Assembly: GCA_007115705.1 (NCBI GenBank)
Contig: QXEO01000211.1
Coordinates: 2,565,417 to 2,629,416, forward strand
Reading direction: 5' to 3'
Source: Dactylis glomerata
Taxonomy: Eukaryota; Streptophyta; Magnoliopsida; Poales; Poaceae
Length of the DNA: 64,000 bases
Shown here piece after piece: positions 11,638-22,957 of the stretch (within the stretch, counting starts at the first letter, position 1; every line of letters begins with the position of its first letter). The notes under the pieces were generated by a model, which was not told the DNA's origin, searched no databases, and saw only the letters and a program-made list of their open reading frames with translations. The position numbers and the translations under genes were made by a program.

Positions 11638-14600
11638 TTATGTCGTCGTGGCTTTCCCTTTTTCCTCTGCGCATGTGTCTTCTCCTGATGTTCCTATTCG
11701 TGGTTTCTTCGTTTCGGGCTCCGCGACGCATCCTTCGAGTAGCTTGACGCCTTCTGTAGTCGCGCTCTTTGCCTTTTCTGCATGGTTGGCTATTACGCCA
11801 AAATTTTGCGCCATCTTGTGGAATTCCCTGTCGCAGAGATCTGAAACTTCAAAACTTCCTTTCACTGTGATTATTCCTTTTGGTCCTGGCATTTTAAGTA
11901 CCAAATATGTGTAGTGAGACACTGCCATGAATCGCGAAAACGCAGGTCGTCCGAGGATCGCGTGATATTGCGATGGCCAGTCCATGACTTCGAAGTCTAG
12001 TTTTTCTCTTCTGTAGTTTTGTCGGTTGCCGAAGCAAACATTGAGTGCTATTCGACCCAACGGGTAATTGGCACTTCCTGGTACGATTCCATGGAAGGAA
12101 CAATCTGTTGGCTTCAGGAACTCTAGTGATATATGCATTGCTCGGAGTGTTTTCGCGTATATCAAGTTAATTCCACTCCCTGCATCCATGAATATTCTGT
12201 CGACATCATACGCACCGATTTGAGCTTTGAGTACCAAAGGCGCGTTTCCCGGCCGAGGTACTGTTATAGGATGGTCTTCTCTGTTGAACTCTATTGGTTG
12301 CTCTGACCAGTGCAAATACTCCGTTGCCGCTGGAGGTGATATGACTGCTAAGTTGACTTGTCGAGTTATGCTCTTCTCTTCTTTGTTCGACTTGGGTACC
12401 GGTTGTATCATTGATATGATTTGTCCTTTTGATGGCACATACCCTTCGTCGTCGTCCTGTCCCTGGTTTTGATGATCTTGTCCTTGAGGCGCTCCATTGT
12501 TTCCTTGCTGCTTTGTCGAGGGATTGTTACTTCCTTCGAATCCTTGTCGCCTTGCTTCGGTTTGCTTATTTATTGCTGCTTCTTGCAGTTTTAAGAATGT
12601 TGTGCAGTCTTTCATTGCGTGCCTTGATACTCGTTTCCCGTCGACGAACGCTGAGTGTATATGACAAGGCCCGTTGAGCATATCTTCTGGTGATGGGTTG
12701 TACTCTCTGGATTCCCTTATAGGGAACTTCTTATAGTCTTCCTTTCCGTAGCTTCTATATCCCGAACTTCTGCGATTATTTCCTTGATAGCTGTTGTCTT
12801 TATATCCTGCGGCGACTTGGCTATGCGAGCCATAGGTGTCATAGTTTCGAGATCGTCTCCTTTGACTTCCATATCTGTTTCTTCTGTCGTCCTCTGGAGA
12901 TCGCGTCCGCTTGTTGTTGCACGCATCTTCTCCGTCTGCGAACCTGTTTGCTGTGTCCATGAGGTCTGACACTGTTTTCGGCTTGATTCTGCCCATCTCT
13001 TCGACTAGGTCTCTTCGCCTTAACCCGATGATGAACGCGTCTATTGCTCTTTCATCTGAAACTTCGACTGCTGAGTTTTTGATAATGCTCCACCTTTGAA
13101 TGTATGCTCGCAATGTTTCGTCGCGTTGTTGCACACATGCTTTGACTTCTTCTATTGATGCTGGTCGTTTGTATGTCGACCTGAAGTTGCTTGTGAATTG
13201 CTTTGTGAGGTCTTCCCAGCTTCCAATAGATTCTTTTTCTAGCTTGCTTAACCATGACCTTGCTGCGCCGGTGAGGTGTAGTTGCAAACTTTGCATAGCT
13301 GTTTCCTTAGTTCCTCCTAATATTTGAACTGCTTGTAAATAATCTGCGAGCCATGATTGTGGTTCTTGTGATCCGTCGTATTTTTGCTGATCATGAGGTA
13401 GTTTGAATCCCTTGGGAACCGGAGTTGTGCGAACCCTGCGGGTAAAGCATGATGCCCCCATCTCTTTTTCGTCGTCTTCATAGTCGCGCTTTTCATTTGG
13501 GGATCGTGATCTTCGGGTTCCTCCATGCTGCTTTGGTGATGGCGATCGAGATCGATGTTTGCTGCTTCTGCGCCGAGGACTATTGTGACGGCGAGGTGAC
13601 CTTGCTTTGTGCACTTCCTTGTGGTGATGTGCTTCTTCTCCTTTTGCTGATAGCTTGTGGCCCACCATGTTGAGTCTATTCAGTGCTGCTCTATGCATAT
13701 GTTCTCTAGGATCTCCTGGACTTGGTCGAGTTGTAAGTAGGTATGCTTGTGCTGCCACTAGTGCTGCTTCAGGAGTTTTTGGTAGGATGTTTCCCTGCTC
13801 GTCGACCGATAGGAAGGACGAGTCGAGGTTCTTGGAAATACTTTGCCTGTCAGAATACTCGAGGTTATCGTACCTTGAACCGTGTCGACGATTTTTCCTT
13901 GCGTTGCTATGTGATGCGTCGCTCCGTGCTTTTCGAGCAGCCTCGCTAGCTGCAATGGCTGAATCTTTTCTTCTTTGTATCTCTGTTTTCTCCTTTGCTA
14001 ATTGCTTGGCCTGCTGCCTTAGGGCGTAGTGATACCCCAAAAGCATGTTTTTGCTAGAATTTGAGGGTATTGGCGTGCCGTGTCCTACGGCTTCTCTTAT
14101 TATCCTCCATTCGTCGACTGATAGTTGAATTTTTTCCCTGCTTGCGAGGGATTCTGATGTCTGTCCTTCTGCTAGGTGATTTGCTCCTCTGTCGATATTT
14201 GCTGGGTTTAATACTGGATTGTCATTTTCGTCGAATTCTTCTGAATTATCTCCTATGATGGCGAGCACCTGGCATTGTTTGCCGATGTTACCCTCGAAGC
14301 TTGAGAAGATCGAGTTACTATCCTCAGAAAGCTCTAATCCTGTTTTCCATATATCTGTTGACTTGTCTGCCGTATCGTCGAGGCAGATCGTGAGATCTTC
14401 GAGTTGGACTTCCACATCAAAATTTTCCTTTTCTTCGTTGTCTTCTGCGATCTTTTCTTTTTGCACTTCTTCTGGGCTGACCGGCGAGTTTACTTCGCTG
14501 GAAGAGCCTTCAGAATATTCCATCATTGCTATTGTTTCGGGCTCTTTTGCCGACGGATCTTGATCTTGTTTCGTCGGATCCGAAAGGCGAGAGGAACCCG

Positions 14601-14706
14601 ATGGGCCGATGAAGATGCTCAAACTTCCAATGGTTAGTTCCGTCTCTTGACTTCCGTCGACTTCTGAACTGTTGTTGGCTAAAAGCGAAAAAGCCGTCGA
14701 ATTCAT
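11638..14706 (-). CDS. Gag-protease polyprotein of element B
   Basis: An uninterrupted 1022-residue frame from the ATG at 14706, the first Met after the primer site. The N-terminal third is acidic; an Arg/Ser-rich stretch (RSRSPSPK) precedes the retrotransposon gag core at about residues 440-600 ('GAARSWLSKLEKESIGSWED'). A Cys/His cluster, CHIH then H and C in 'SRHAMKDC', may be a nucleic-acid binding knuckle. The aspartic protease centre is 'IFMDAGSGINLIYA' at about residue 837, followed by 'ILGRPAF', the second conserved loop of retropepsins. The frame ends without RT, and only 289 bp separate it from the antisense gene. Intact coding at 1.5 percent LTR divergence suggests recent activity in trans. 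Gag would form the particle and the protease would cut it. Confidence 0.88.
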   Translation of the reverse strand: MNSTAFSLLANNSSEVDGSQETELTIGSLSIFIGPSGSSRLSDPTKQDQDPSAKEPETIAMMEYSEGSSSEVNSPVSPEEVQKEKIAEDNEEKENFDVEVQLEDLTICLDDTADKSTDIWKTGLELSEDSNSIFSSFEGNIGKQCQVLAIIGDNSEEFDENDNPVLNPANIDRGANHLAEGQTSESLASREKIQLSVDEWRIIREAVGHGTPIPSNSSKNMLLGYHYALRQQAKQLAKEKTEIQRRKDSAIAASEAARKARSDASHSNARKNRRHGSRYDNLEYSDRQSISKNLDSSFLSVDEQGNILPKTPEAALVAAQAYLLTTRPSPGDPREHMHRAALNRLNMVGHKLSAKGEEAHHHKEVHKARSPRRHNSPRRRSSKHRSRSPSPKQHGGTRRSRSPNEKRDYEDDEKEMGASCFTRRVRTTPVPKGFKLPHDQQKYDGSQEPQSWLADYLQAVQILGGTKETAMQSLQLHLTGAARSWLSKLEKESIGSWEDLTKQFTSNFRSTYKRPASIEEVKACVQQRDETLRAYIQRWSIIKNSAVEVSDERAIDAFIIGLRRRDLVEEMGRIKPKTVSDLMDTANRFADGEDACNNKRTRSPEDDRRNRYGSQRRRSRNYDTYGSHSQVAAGYKDNSYQGNNRRSSGYRSYGKEDYKKFPIRESREYNPSPEDMLNGPCHIHSAFVDGKRVSRHAMKDCTTFLKLQEAAINKQTEARRQGFEGSNNPSTKQQGNNGAPQGQDHQNQGQDDDEGYVPSKGQIISMIQPVPKSNKEEKSITRQVNLAVISPPAATEYLHWSEQPIEFNREDHPITVPRPGNAPLVLKAQIGAYDVDRIFMDAGSGINLIYAKTLRAMHISLEFLKPTDCSFHGIVPGSANYPLGRIALNVCFGNRQNYRREKLDFEVMDWPSQYHAILGRPAFSRFMAVSHYTYLVLKMPGPKGIITVKGSFEVSDLCDREFHKMAQNFGVIANHAEKAKSATTEGVKLLEGCVAEPETKKPRIGTSGEDTCAEEKGKATTT

Positions 14707-14743
14707 GATTCCAACGCCCAAGGTCCCCACGGTCGGCGCCAAT

Positions 14744-15079
14744 TGACGAGGGTTAAACTCGACAAATGTCCTAGATGAAGGACTTAGGATCGGGGAGATA
14801 GGGCGTCAGATGAACTCGAAGGTAAAGTTAGTCGAAATAGGTGTGTATCGAAAGTAAACTTGGGTGTTCAACCTGGCTTGCTTTCAATCTGCCCTACACC
14901 GTCCCCTCCTGACCCCTATATATAGGTGGCCAGGTCTCGAGGATCGGCTAGGGTCCGATACAGATTACAAATATCGACATACGATAAGAACTCATATTCG
15001 ACTATCATTACAATTGGGCCTAGCTTAACGGGCCTCAGGGGTACTCAACTAACGGGCTCTATTAACTATACCCTTGTCA
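14744..15079 (-). repeat. Right LTR of element B (sense 5' LTR)
   Basis: 336 bp, the same ends as the left copy, 5 substitutions of which 4 are G/A. Just inside it (plus 14724-14743) the complement reads TGGCGCCGACCGTGGGG, a primer-binding site of the TGGCGCC type expected for tRNA-Asp priming, though it departs from the usual GTTG spacing. Confidence 0.92.
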
Positions 15080-16317
15080 ACGGGAGTTTCTGCCAAGTGC
15101 TTTCGCTTCATACCGCTAAATAATCTTTACTGGTTTGATAAGTGTTATGGGGGTGAACCTGTGCTAGCGCACTACCCTTACTAGGATAAATACACACTTG
15201 TGATTATACCACTTGCAAGCATCCGCAAATACAAGAAAGTAATTAAGATAAATCTAACCACAGCCTTAAACTCTAAGATCCTACGCTCCCTGGTGCAATG
15301 GTTTCCCAACGGAGGTTTAGGTTTCTGTCACTCCAGCAACCCCACAATTGGTAGCCAAATACACAATGCATCTCACTAGGCCCATAAATGGTGAAGTATC
15401 ATGTAGTCGACGTTCACATGACACCATTAGTGAAATAGCACCACAAAAAATAAATATCAAACCATTAAATATTACTCAACATAATTCCACTACTAATGAC
15501 TTGACTTCTCCCATGTCCTCAAGAACTAAACGAACTACTCACAAGACATCATATGGATCATGATTAGAGGTGAAATAATGGTAAATAACAATCTGAACAT
15601 AAATCTTAATTCAACGGTTCCACTCAATAGCATCAACCACAAGAGTAATCAACACCGGGAAAGTTTCCCCTAAGAATTTGACAAGATTCAACTCAAGATG
15701 TTATAGCGGGATGGCGTGGTGATGGTGGAGATGAAGGTGCTGGTGATGGAGATGATGATGATGATCCCGATGAAGTCTGGTGCGATGGTGATGACGATGG
15801 CGACGATCTCCCCTCTCCGGGAAGGAATTTCCCCGGCAGATTTCTGCCTGCCGGAGAGCTTTTCTCTCTCTAGTGTTTTCCGCCCCGCAGAGGCGGCGGT
15901 GTCTATCTCTGAGCCCCCCCTTGACTTAGGTTTTTGGGGATGATCAAATACGCGAAGGGGCGATGGCAGAAGTGGGCCAGGGGGCTCTCACCATAGGTGG
16001 GCGCGGCCAGGGGCTGGGCCGCGCTCCCTGGTGGTGAGGCTGCCCTGTGGCCCCTCTCGCTTCCTCCTTCTGGCTTCTTCAGTCTTCTGATAAAATATAA
16101 TTTTCTGGTATTTTTCTAGAATTTTCCTGATCTTCAAAATATGGTGTCTTGATGGTCCCTTTTCCAGCAGAATCCTGACTCCAGCAGCAAATCCTTCAAT
16201 GATCATCAAACATGTAAAAATAGAGGGAATAACATAAGTATCATCTCTAAATGTGAAATATATCAATGAATAACAGTAAATTATGATATAAAATAGTGAT
16301 GCAAAATGGACGTATCA

Positions 16318-18234
16318 ACCCCCCCAAGCTTAGACCTCGCTTGTCCCCAAGCGAAAACTAAACTCGGCAAACATGACCACAGGTTTATGGAGTGAAGTGT
16401 CGATAATCAAAATACGGACAAGAAGCATCATATTCACCAAGGCACAAGTTATAATAGACAGCAACTTCCCTTTATATGATATAAACTTGCAATAAGTAAA
16501 AGGGAATCACAAATAAAGATGCACAAGGTAAACTATAATTGGTGATGGCAAACCTTAGTTCTTGGTCTGAGAACAATGAACAAACTATACTAGCTTTTGA
16601 ATGGAGCCTTTTTAAAACAGAGCTAATGTAGCAAAAACCATATGCTCAATGAAACAAACTTTTGCATTCATAGAAAGCTTTCAAAGATATATTTCTTCAG
16701 ACAAAAGCATTGTACTAACAAAAGAAGTTAATAAACATGATTAAACGGATCAACATATGGATGAGTGAAACATAACAACTCAAATGCTTGCATAAGATAG
16801 AAGGGAATAGGTTGATTCATCATAAAAGTAAAAGACAGGCCCTTCGCAGAGGGAAGCAGGGATTAAACATGTGCTAGAGCTTTTCATTTGTAAAACAGAG
16901 GTAAAATTTGTTTTGAGAGGTGGTTGCTTTTGTCAACGACTAGCAACGGAGTTCTTGATATCTTCCATACTAAACAAGTGAGAGTGGTTCCGAGATGTTT
17001 GATTAATTGGCACATTGGTGCTCTTTTATAGCTTGGCACTCCTCCCCACCTTTTCCTTTCTCAAACCATGGCTAACCGATTCCATCGGGTGCCAACCAAC
17101 TTTCACATACCATGGAGGAGTGCCTTTTTCTTTTCTTTTTGAGATTACAATGGTCTGACCAGCTCCCTTGCAAAATTAATGACGAGCAGATGAAGCTGCC
17201 TAGTCGAGGGGTACTTAATTTAGTATGGAAGATAACAAACCCATCCACTACGTCCTCATGAGCTAAAAATAGTGGCACAAAATGAGAAGTATTTAAAGGT
17301 TTTTGAAAGGTAGCACATGAAAATTTACTTGGAATGGCTTGAAATACCATGCATAGGAATTTATAGTGGACTCTTTGGAAGTAACTTGGTTTTTAGGAGT
17401 TGGATGCACGAGAAGTATTTCCTCTCAGTACAGGTTTTTGGCTAGCAAGGCTGGGTAGCAAGCATAAGAGTTGCATAAAACAAACAAACATACATATAAT
17501 AAGAACAATCATGCAAACTTCCTTGAAGGTACAACGATTTTGACTTTGAGAATAATAATGCCTATAAGCCAATTATGAAGGAAAACTGAAGTGATGTAAC
17601 TACAAACACTTCTTTCTTCTTTTTCTACTCAACCTCAAGGTAATGTTGCTACTAACCAAGCTAAGTTTGCCAAAACCAACTAAATTTACTCATGCTCCCA
17701 AAGTGATACCAATACTAATCAACAAGACTAATCATATAAGAGACATTGCAAACTAAAATAAAGTGTGCAGAAAGTAAACGATAAAACTTCTCATTAATAT
17801 TTCATTACCGCAACTCACACCAAGGGATACATAGATAACCAACTAAGGAGGATACTTCCACACTGCAAACTATTCTATAAGATAACTTCTCTATTCATGA
17901 TATGACTCTACTTGACAAATAAATGAGTAAAAGGTGATGATGTGATATCGTGGCACTCCCCCAAGCTTGGAACAAGCCAAGGGGATGCCAATACCATGAC
18001 GAATTACTCCTTCGGCGGTGGTGGTGAGTCTTTAATAAGCTTCTCAATCAAATCTTTCAGATCATTAATCTTGTGACTGAGGTTACGAATCATCTCTGAA
18101 TTGTGCTCAACACGGGTCATGAATCTGTCAGCTAGAGAATCCCAGCTCTTGGAATTATTTCCCCATCCTTCTTCACTCTTGGAACTTTCCTTCCCTGCAC
18201 TATTAGAACGATCTATATCCCAACCAGAGGGTAA
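16318..18234 (-). other. Polypurine tract and long 3' noncoding region of element A
   Basis: The complement of 16318-16333 is an 'aagcttggggggg' tract directly before the sense 3' LTR. The rest has no supported gene. The block 16820-16990 is strongly similar, inverted, to 2910-3060 of element C, including 'aaatgaaaagctctagcaca'. A second 'cccccaagcttgg' block occurs at 17957-17970. Confidence 0.6.
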
Positions 18235-18546
18235 TCATGACCTAGGCACCTTTTGAAACTGATGTTCATGAATTAGAGTATGGAAAGGGTTGTTGCCTGA
18301 TGAAGATGCCCGAGGAGCTAAGATGTGGCGCGGCACACCCCCTCTGGTTCTTATACGTGCGCTCTTCTTGAACTTGTCATGACTTTTCACCACCCCAATG
18401 CTTGCGATCATGGTGCTCGAGCGTGAACTTTGATCTTCTTCCATCTCTTCTTCCTCGGCCTCACTTTCAACTTCTTCCTTCAGCTGAAAGTCTTGGTGGT
18501 CATCTTCTGGAGGTGTCTTCTCCTTGTCGTCACTTGAAGAAGCCAT
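18235..18546 (-). CDS. Small acidic/basic ORF in the env position of element A
   Basis: The ATG at 18546 gives 103 residues: an acidic N-terminus (KEEVESEAEEEEMEED) and a basic middle (KSHDKFKKSARIRTRGG). The element order puts it where Athila elements carry an env-like or extra ORF, but no signal peptide or membrane segment is visible, so it is not an envelope protein as seen. A TATA sequence (18641-18648, minus) and an LTR-like GC dyad (18712-18772) lie just upstream. It may be the first exon or the N-terminus of a longer, decayed protein. No function can be given. Confidence 0.4.
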   Translation of the reverse strand: MASSSDDKEKTPPEDDHQDFQLKEEVESEAEEEEMEEDQSSRSSTMIASIGVVKSHDKFKKSARIRTRGGVPRHILAPRASSSGNNPFHTLIHEHQFQKVPRS

Positions 18547-18640
18547 GGCGCTCTCAATACTTAAGATCAACTCCTGACAGAAACAGCTGAAAACAAAACA
18601 CGACGAGAAAATGATATACAGACCTCGGGGACTCCGGGGG

Positions 18641-18775
18641 GTTATATAGGCAAAAATTATACATCGGGACGAAATTACAGGAGGAAACCGGAACGGAAAC
18701 GAGCTCCGGGTGGTCTCACCACAGGGTGGCGCGGCCTGGGGTGGGTCCGCGCCCCCTAGTGGTGAGGAGCCACCG
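18641..18775 (-). promoter_or_regulatory. Internal LTR-promoter-like cassette of element A
   Basis: In the sense direction there is a GC-rich inverted repeat bounded by 'cctcaccac' and 'gtggtgag', with 'ggcgcgg' and 'ccgcgcc' inside, then 'gcctatataacc' about 65 bp further on. The same dyad is in the LTR of A at 24856-24910, and a similar dyad precedes 'cgcctata' in the element C LTRs. A promoter for the small ORF is inferred. Confidence 0.5.
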
Positions 18776-18884
18776 GACTCCGTCTCCTGCCCGTTTTCGT
18801 CTCGTGATTTTTCATATTTAGTAAAAACAATAAAAATATTAATGGAAAAGTTTTTCGCGAACCTTTTCTGACTAGAACTGTTAC

Positions 18885-19811
18885 CTATTCGAAAACAAAC
18901 TCTGCAGGTTCCTGCAAATTGTCCTGGATGAATTCTTCCGGAGAAACTGTTTCAATAACATCAACATCTTCATTATAAGAATCTCCAGCAATATAATGTT
19001 TGAGTCTTTGCCCATTCACCACTTGTGTAGTGTCATCTTTCAACGAAGCAATCTTTATCGCACCTGAGCGGTACACTTCAACAATAACATATGGTCCTTC
19101 CCATTTACAGAGTAATTTTCCTGCAAAAAATCTGAGACGAGACCTATACAATAGAACTTTCTCATCAACATGAAACTCTCTTTTAAGAATTCTCTTATCA
19201 TGCCTTTGCTTGACTTTCTCTTTGAAAAGTCTGGCATTCTCATAGGCTTCGTTTCTCCACTCATCTAGAGAACTCAAATCTAACAACCTTTTCTTACCGG
19301 CAAGTATAAAATCCCTATTAAGCTCTTTCACTGCCCAAAAAGCTTTGTGTTCTAATTCTAAAGGCAAGTGACACGCTTTTCCGTAAACCATTTTGTAAGG
19401 AGACATGTCCATGGGGTTCTTATAAGCAGTTCTATAAGCCCATAAAGCATCGTTTAACTTGCTAGCCTAGTTTTTCCTAGATCTATTGACAGTCTTCTAC
19501 AAGATAGACTTGATCTCTCTATTTGAAAGCTCTACCTGCCCACTAGTTTGGGGATGATAAGCAGAAGCAATTCTATGATTAACATCATATCTAGCAAGAG
19601 TTTTTCTAAAGCCACCGTGAATAAAATGAGAACCTTCATCAGTCATAAGATATCTAGGCACACCAAACCTAGGAAAAATAACATCCTTAAGCATTTTTAA
19701 CGAGGTCTCACCATCGGCACTCTTTGTAGGTATAGCTTCTACCCACTTGGTAACATAATCAACAGCAACAAGTATGTGAGTATAGCCTTTTGAAGGAGGA
19801 AAAGGACCCAT
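18885..19811 (-). pseudogene. Integrase core and C-terminal domain of element A (broken)
   Basis: Sense reading runs from 19811 to 18885. The core has 'VDYVTKWVEAIPTKSADG', 'MTDEGSHF' with the second acidic residue, and 'YHPQTSGQVELSNREIK' with the catalytic Glu. The first acidic residue, in 'WGFDF', lies in the short stretch between the TAA at 19839-19841 and 19811. The C-terminal part has 'SPYKMVYGKACHLP' and the chromatin-side region ending in 'EPAEFVFE'. Two in-frame TAG stops interrupt it at 19497-19499 and 19467-19469. The integrase would join the cDNA to host DNA; this copy cannot be full length. Confidence 0.85.
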
Positions 19812-19838
19812 AAAGTCAAATCCCCAACAATCAAATGG

Positions 19839-20603
19839 TTAAATAACAAGAGTGTAACTCATAGGCATTTCATTACGTCTAGAAATATTACCAACTCTTT
19901 GACATTCATCACAAGATAAAACATACCTTCTAGCATCTTTAAAGAGGGTTGGCCAATAAAAACCTGATTGTAGAACCTTTTGTGCAGTTCTATCTCCAGC
20001 ATGATGTCCTCCATACGTGCTTCCATGGCATTTCCTCAATATTTCTTGTTGCTCATATTCCGGTACGCACCTTCGCATAATACCATCAATTCCTTCTTTA
20101 TACAAGTGTGGGTCATCCCAAAAGTAATGCCTCAAATCGTAAAAGAATTTTCTTCTTTGCTGAGTTGTAAAGGTTGGAGGCAAATACTTGGAAACAATAA
20201 AGTTAGCATAATCAGCATACCAAGGAAGGTCTCGCAAAGTTACATTTATTGAAGCTAACTGTTCATTTGGAAAACTATCATTAACAGGAATAGGATCAAA
20301 AGAAATGTTTTCCAATCTAGATAAGTTGTCAGCCACAGGATTTTCAGCACCTTTCCTATCTATGATATGCAAATCAAACTCTTGTAAAAGCAACACCCAT
20401 CTAATAAGCCTAGGCTTAGCATCCTTCTTCATCATAAGATATCTAATAGCAGCGTGATCAGTATGAATAGTAACATTAGAATCAACAATGTAAGGTCTAA
20501 ACTTATCACATGCAAAAACAACAGCAATAAACTCTTTTTCAGTGGTAGCATAATTCTTTTGAGCAGCATCAAGAGTCTTACTAGCATAATGAATAACATT
20601 CAA
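19839..20603 (-). pseudogene. RNase H C-terminal half and integrase zinc-binding domain of element A
   Basis: The frame starts just after a TAG at 20619-20621 and ends at a TAA at 19839-19841; both stops are in the same frame as the RT before and integrase after. 'TTEKEFIAVVFACDKFRPYI' and 'IHTDHAAIRYLM' are RNase H motifs of gypsy elements. The integrase HHCC zinc site follows as 'CHGSTYGGHHAGD' with 'SCDECQRVG'. Apart from the bordering stops this stretch is open. Confidence 0.85.
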
Positions 20604-20618
20604 CTTATTATCTACGCG

Positions 20619-21635
20619 CTATCCAAGAACAGCACCAACAGCAAAATCACTAGCATCACACATAATTTCAAAGGGTAAATTCCAATAAGGTGGTTGAACA
20701 ATAGGAGCAGTTGTTAAAGCCTTCTTAAGAGTTTCAAAAGCTTCCTTACAATCATCATCAAAGACAAATGGTACATATTTTTGATGAAGATTAGTAAGAG
20801 GCTTTGAAATCTTAGAGAAATCTTTCATAAACCTCCTATAGAAACCAGCATGACCAAGAATACTACGAATACCTTTAACATCTCTGGGACAAGGCATCTT
20901 CTCAATTGCCTCAACTTTTTCCCTGTCAACTTCAATACCTCTTTCAGAAATTTTATGTCCAAGGACAATTCCTTCATTTACCATAAAGTGGCATTTCTCC
21001 CAATTAAGAACAAGATTAGTTTCTTCACACCTCTGCAAAACTTTATCAAGATTGTGCAAACAATTATCAAAAGAAGTTCCATAGATGAAGAAATCGTCCA
21101 TGAAAACCTCCACAATTTCTTCACAAAAGCCATGAAAAATAGCAGGCATGCATCTTTGAAAAGTAGCAGGAGCATTGCATAAACCAAACAGCATACGTCG
21201 ATAAGCATAAGTTCCATAAGGACAAGTAAAAGTGTTTTTCTCTTGATCTTCCTTTCTAACAGCAATCTGAGAGAAACCAGAATAACCATCAAGAAAACAA
21301 AAGTGCGTCTTCTTAGACAACCTTTCTAACATCTGATCTATAAACGGTAAAGGATAATGATCTTTTTTAGTAACCTTGTTAACTTTTCTATAGTCAATGC
21401 ACATCCTATAACCAACTACTACCCTTTGAGGAATAAGCTCGTTGTTCTCATTAGGCACGACAGTCATACCTCCTTTCTTAGGAACACAATGAACAGGGCT
21501 AACCCATCTACTATCAGCTATAGGATAAATAATACCAGCATCAAGGAGCTTCAATACCTCATTTCTTACCACATCCTTCATCTTGGGAATTAAGCGGCAT
21601 TGATGTTCGACAACTGGCTTCGTGTCTTTCTCCAT
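20619..21635 (-). pseudogene. Reverse transcriptase of element A
   Basis: The sense frame contains 'WVSPVHCVPKKGG', 'CIDYRKVNKVTKKDHYPLPF' and the polymerase signature 'EVFMDDFFIYG' (FMDD variant of YxDD, near plus 21090-21110), then 'LGHKIS' and 'FYRRFMKDFSKI', and the start of RNase H with 'MCDASDFAVGAVLG'. It is entered by a frameshift near 21637-21665 (a run of C) and left by an in-frame TAG at 20619-20621. It would copy element RNA into cDNA; the catalytic residues are still present. Confidence 0.9.
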
Positions 21636-21636
21636 A

Positions 21637-22897
21637 TTAATAGCATGCTGACATAAAGTGGGGGCAAATCCCTTTTAAATCATCAAGAGTATATCCCATA
21701 GATCCTCGATGTTTCCTCAATATCTCTAATAACCTTTCTTCTTCCTTTCCTGAAAGTTTAGAACTAATAATAACAGGATATATTTTATTATCATCTATAT
21801 AAGCATATTTACGATCATCAGGTAAAGATTTTAATTCAAAAACAGGATCTTCCTTAGGTGGCAAAGTGGTACCAAGATCCTCCACAGGTAAATTGTGCTT
21901 GATCAATGGTTGTTGACGAAGGAAAATATCGTCAATCTCTTCTCTTTCCTTCCTGTAAACATCACTTTCATGGTCCTCCATGAATTGCTGCAAAGCATTA
22001 TTAGGAGCAAGAGCAATAGAAGCAAGTTGTTCAACTCGAAAGTTTTTATTAGGCATGTCATTTTCATAAGAAGTCTTAGCAAACTTGGAAAAATTAAACT
22101 CATAAGACTCTCCATTAAACTTAGTGAAAATTTTCTCCTTCTTACAGTCTATCATAGCACCACAAGTATTCAAAAAGGGTCTAGCAAAAATAATAGGACA
22201 AGTTTTACTAGCCTCCTTACCAAGTACTAGGAAATCAATGGGATATTTGGTCTTACCGCAAAGAACTTCCACATCTCGAACAATACCCAGAGGCCAAACA
22301 GTCTCTCTGTTAGCAAGCTGAACAACCACATCAATATCTTCAAGTTGACAAGCGCCAATATCATGCATAAAGCTCTAAAGGAATGGCACTTGCACTAGCA
22401 CCAATGTCACATAAACCATAATAGCAATGATCACCAATCCTGACAGAAATAACAGGAACACTTGTTTTCCTATGCCTTTTAGGACGTGAGATAATGTTAG
22501 AAGTATCTTCACAAAAGAGAATATATTCATCCCCTACATCTTTAGTAACAAGGTCCTTCAATATAGCCACAGGAGACTTAATAGTAATTTGCTCATCAGG
22601 CTCTACAGCTTTCTTAGTACTTTTATTAGACACACTTACCAAAGTAGAATACTCTTTTACCTTAGCAGGGAAAGGTGTGTTCTCAAAATAAGGTTCAGGC
22701 ACAATGCTATCAACAGTATAAACTTCAGTAGCTGCAGCAGGAATATGACTAATAGAATCTTTATATGGCGCATAATATTTGTTCCAATCTTTCTTTGGAA
22801 CATCAAGATAAGAGGCAAAAGCCTTAAGACAATTAGCAAGTATTTGAGAATCAAGATCATAAGCAATGCTAACACTATGAAAGTCATCGGTTCCCAT
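21637..22897 (-). pseudogene. Gag tail and aspartic protease region of element A (two frames)
   Basis: The sense frame 22897-22361 follows the gag frame after a TGA at 22958-22960 and contains 'GLCDIGASASAIPLELY', the Athila-type protease active site (DIGAS). A small deletion near 22361-22368 shifts to the frame 22368-21637, which holds 'DVVVQLANRETVWPLGIV' and 'ARPFLNTCGAMIDCKK', typical of the protease body. It ends near a run of C at about 21660, where the frame shifts again to reach RT. Confidence 0.82.
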
Positions 22898-22957
22898 AAA
22901 AGTTTTAATGCATTCATAATCATAATTTATACCTGACTTCCTACCTTTGTCGTTTTC

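Larger units (their letters stand above)
6008..15079 (-). mobile_element. Element B: Tat-type gypsy element without reverse transcriptase, target duplication ACGGG
   Basis: ACGGG flanks both sides (6003-6007 and 15080-15084). The two LTRs are each 336 bp and differ at 5 positions. The sense (minus) content is a single gag-protease ORF; the opposite strand carries a multi-exon gene with a 'putative gypsy type transposon' domain. No RT, RNase H or integrase motif occurs anywhere between the LTRs, so the element must borrow these functions. Antisense ORFs of this kind are known in the Tat lineage (for example Grande). At the usual grass LTR rate of 1.3e-8 per site per year, 1.5 percent divergence is roughly 0.6 million years. 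Confidence 0.9.
5728..16317 (-). repeat. Left LTR of element A, split by element B (5728-6007 + 15085-16317)
   Basis: The two pieces add up to 1513 bp and match 23721-25189. The break is exactly at the ACGGG target duplication of B (6003-6007 and 15080-15084). In the first 280 bp I count 8 substitutions and 1 indel against the right LTR, about 2.9 percent. Confidence 0.9.

Noticed and set aside
11591..14637. Several plus-strand frames of 60-124 codons opposite gag-protease of element B
   Set aside because: They are complements of an intact, motif-bearing ORF and show no domain or splice logic of their own.
18235..18546. Envelope protein call for the small ORF in element A
   Set aside because: No signal peptide, membrane span or furin-like site is visible; only its position fits.
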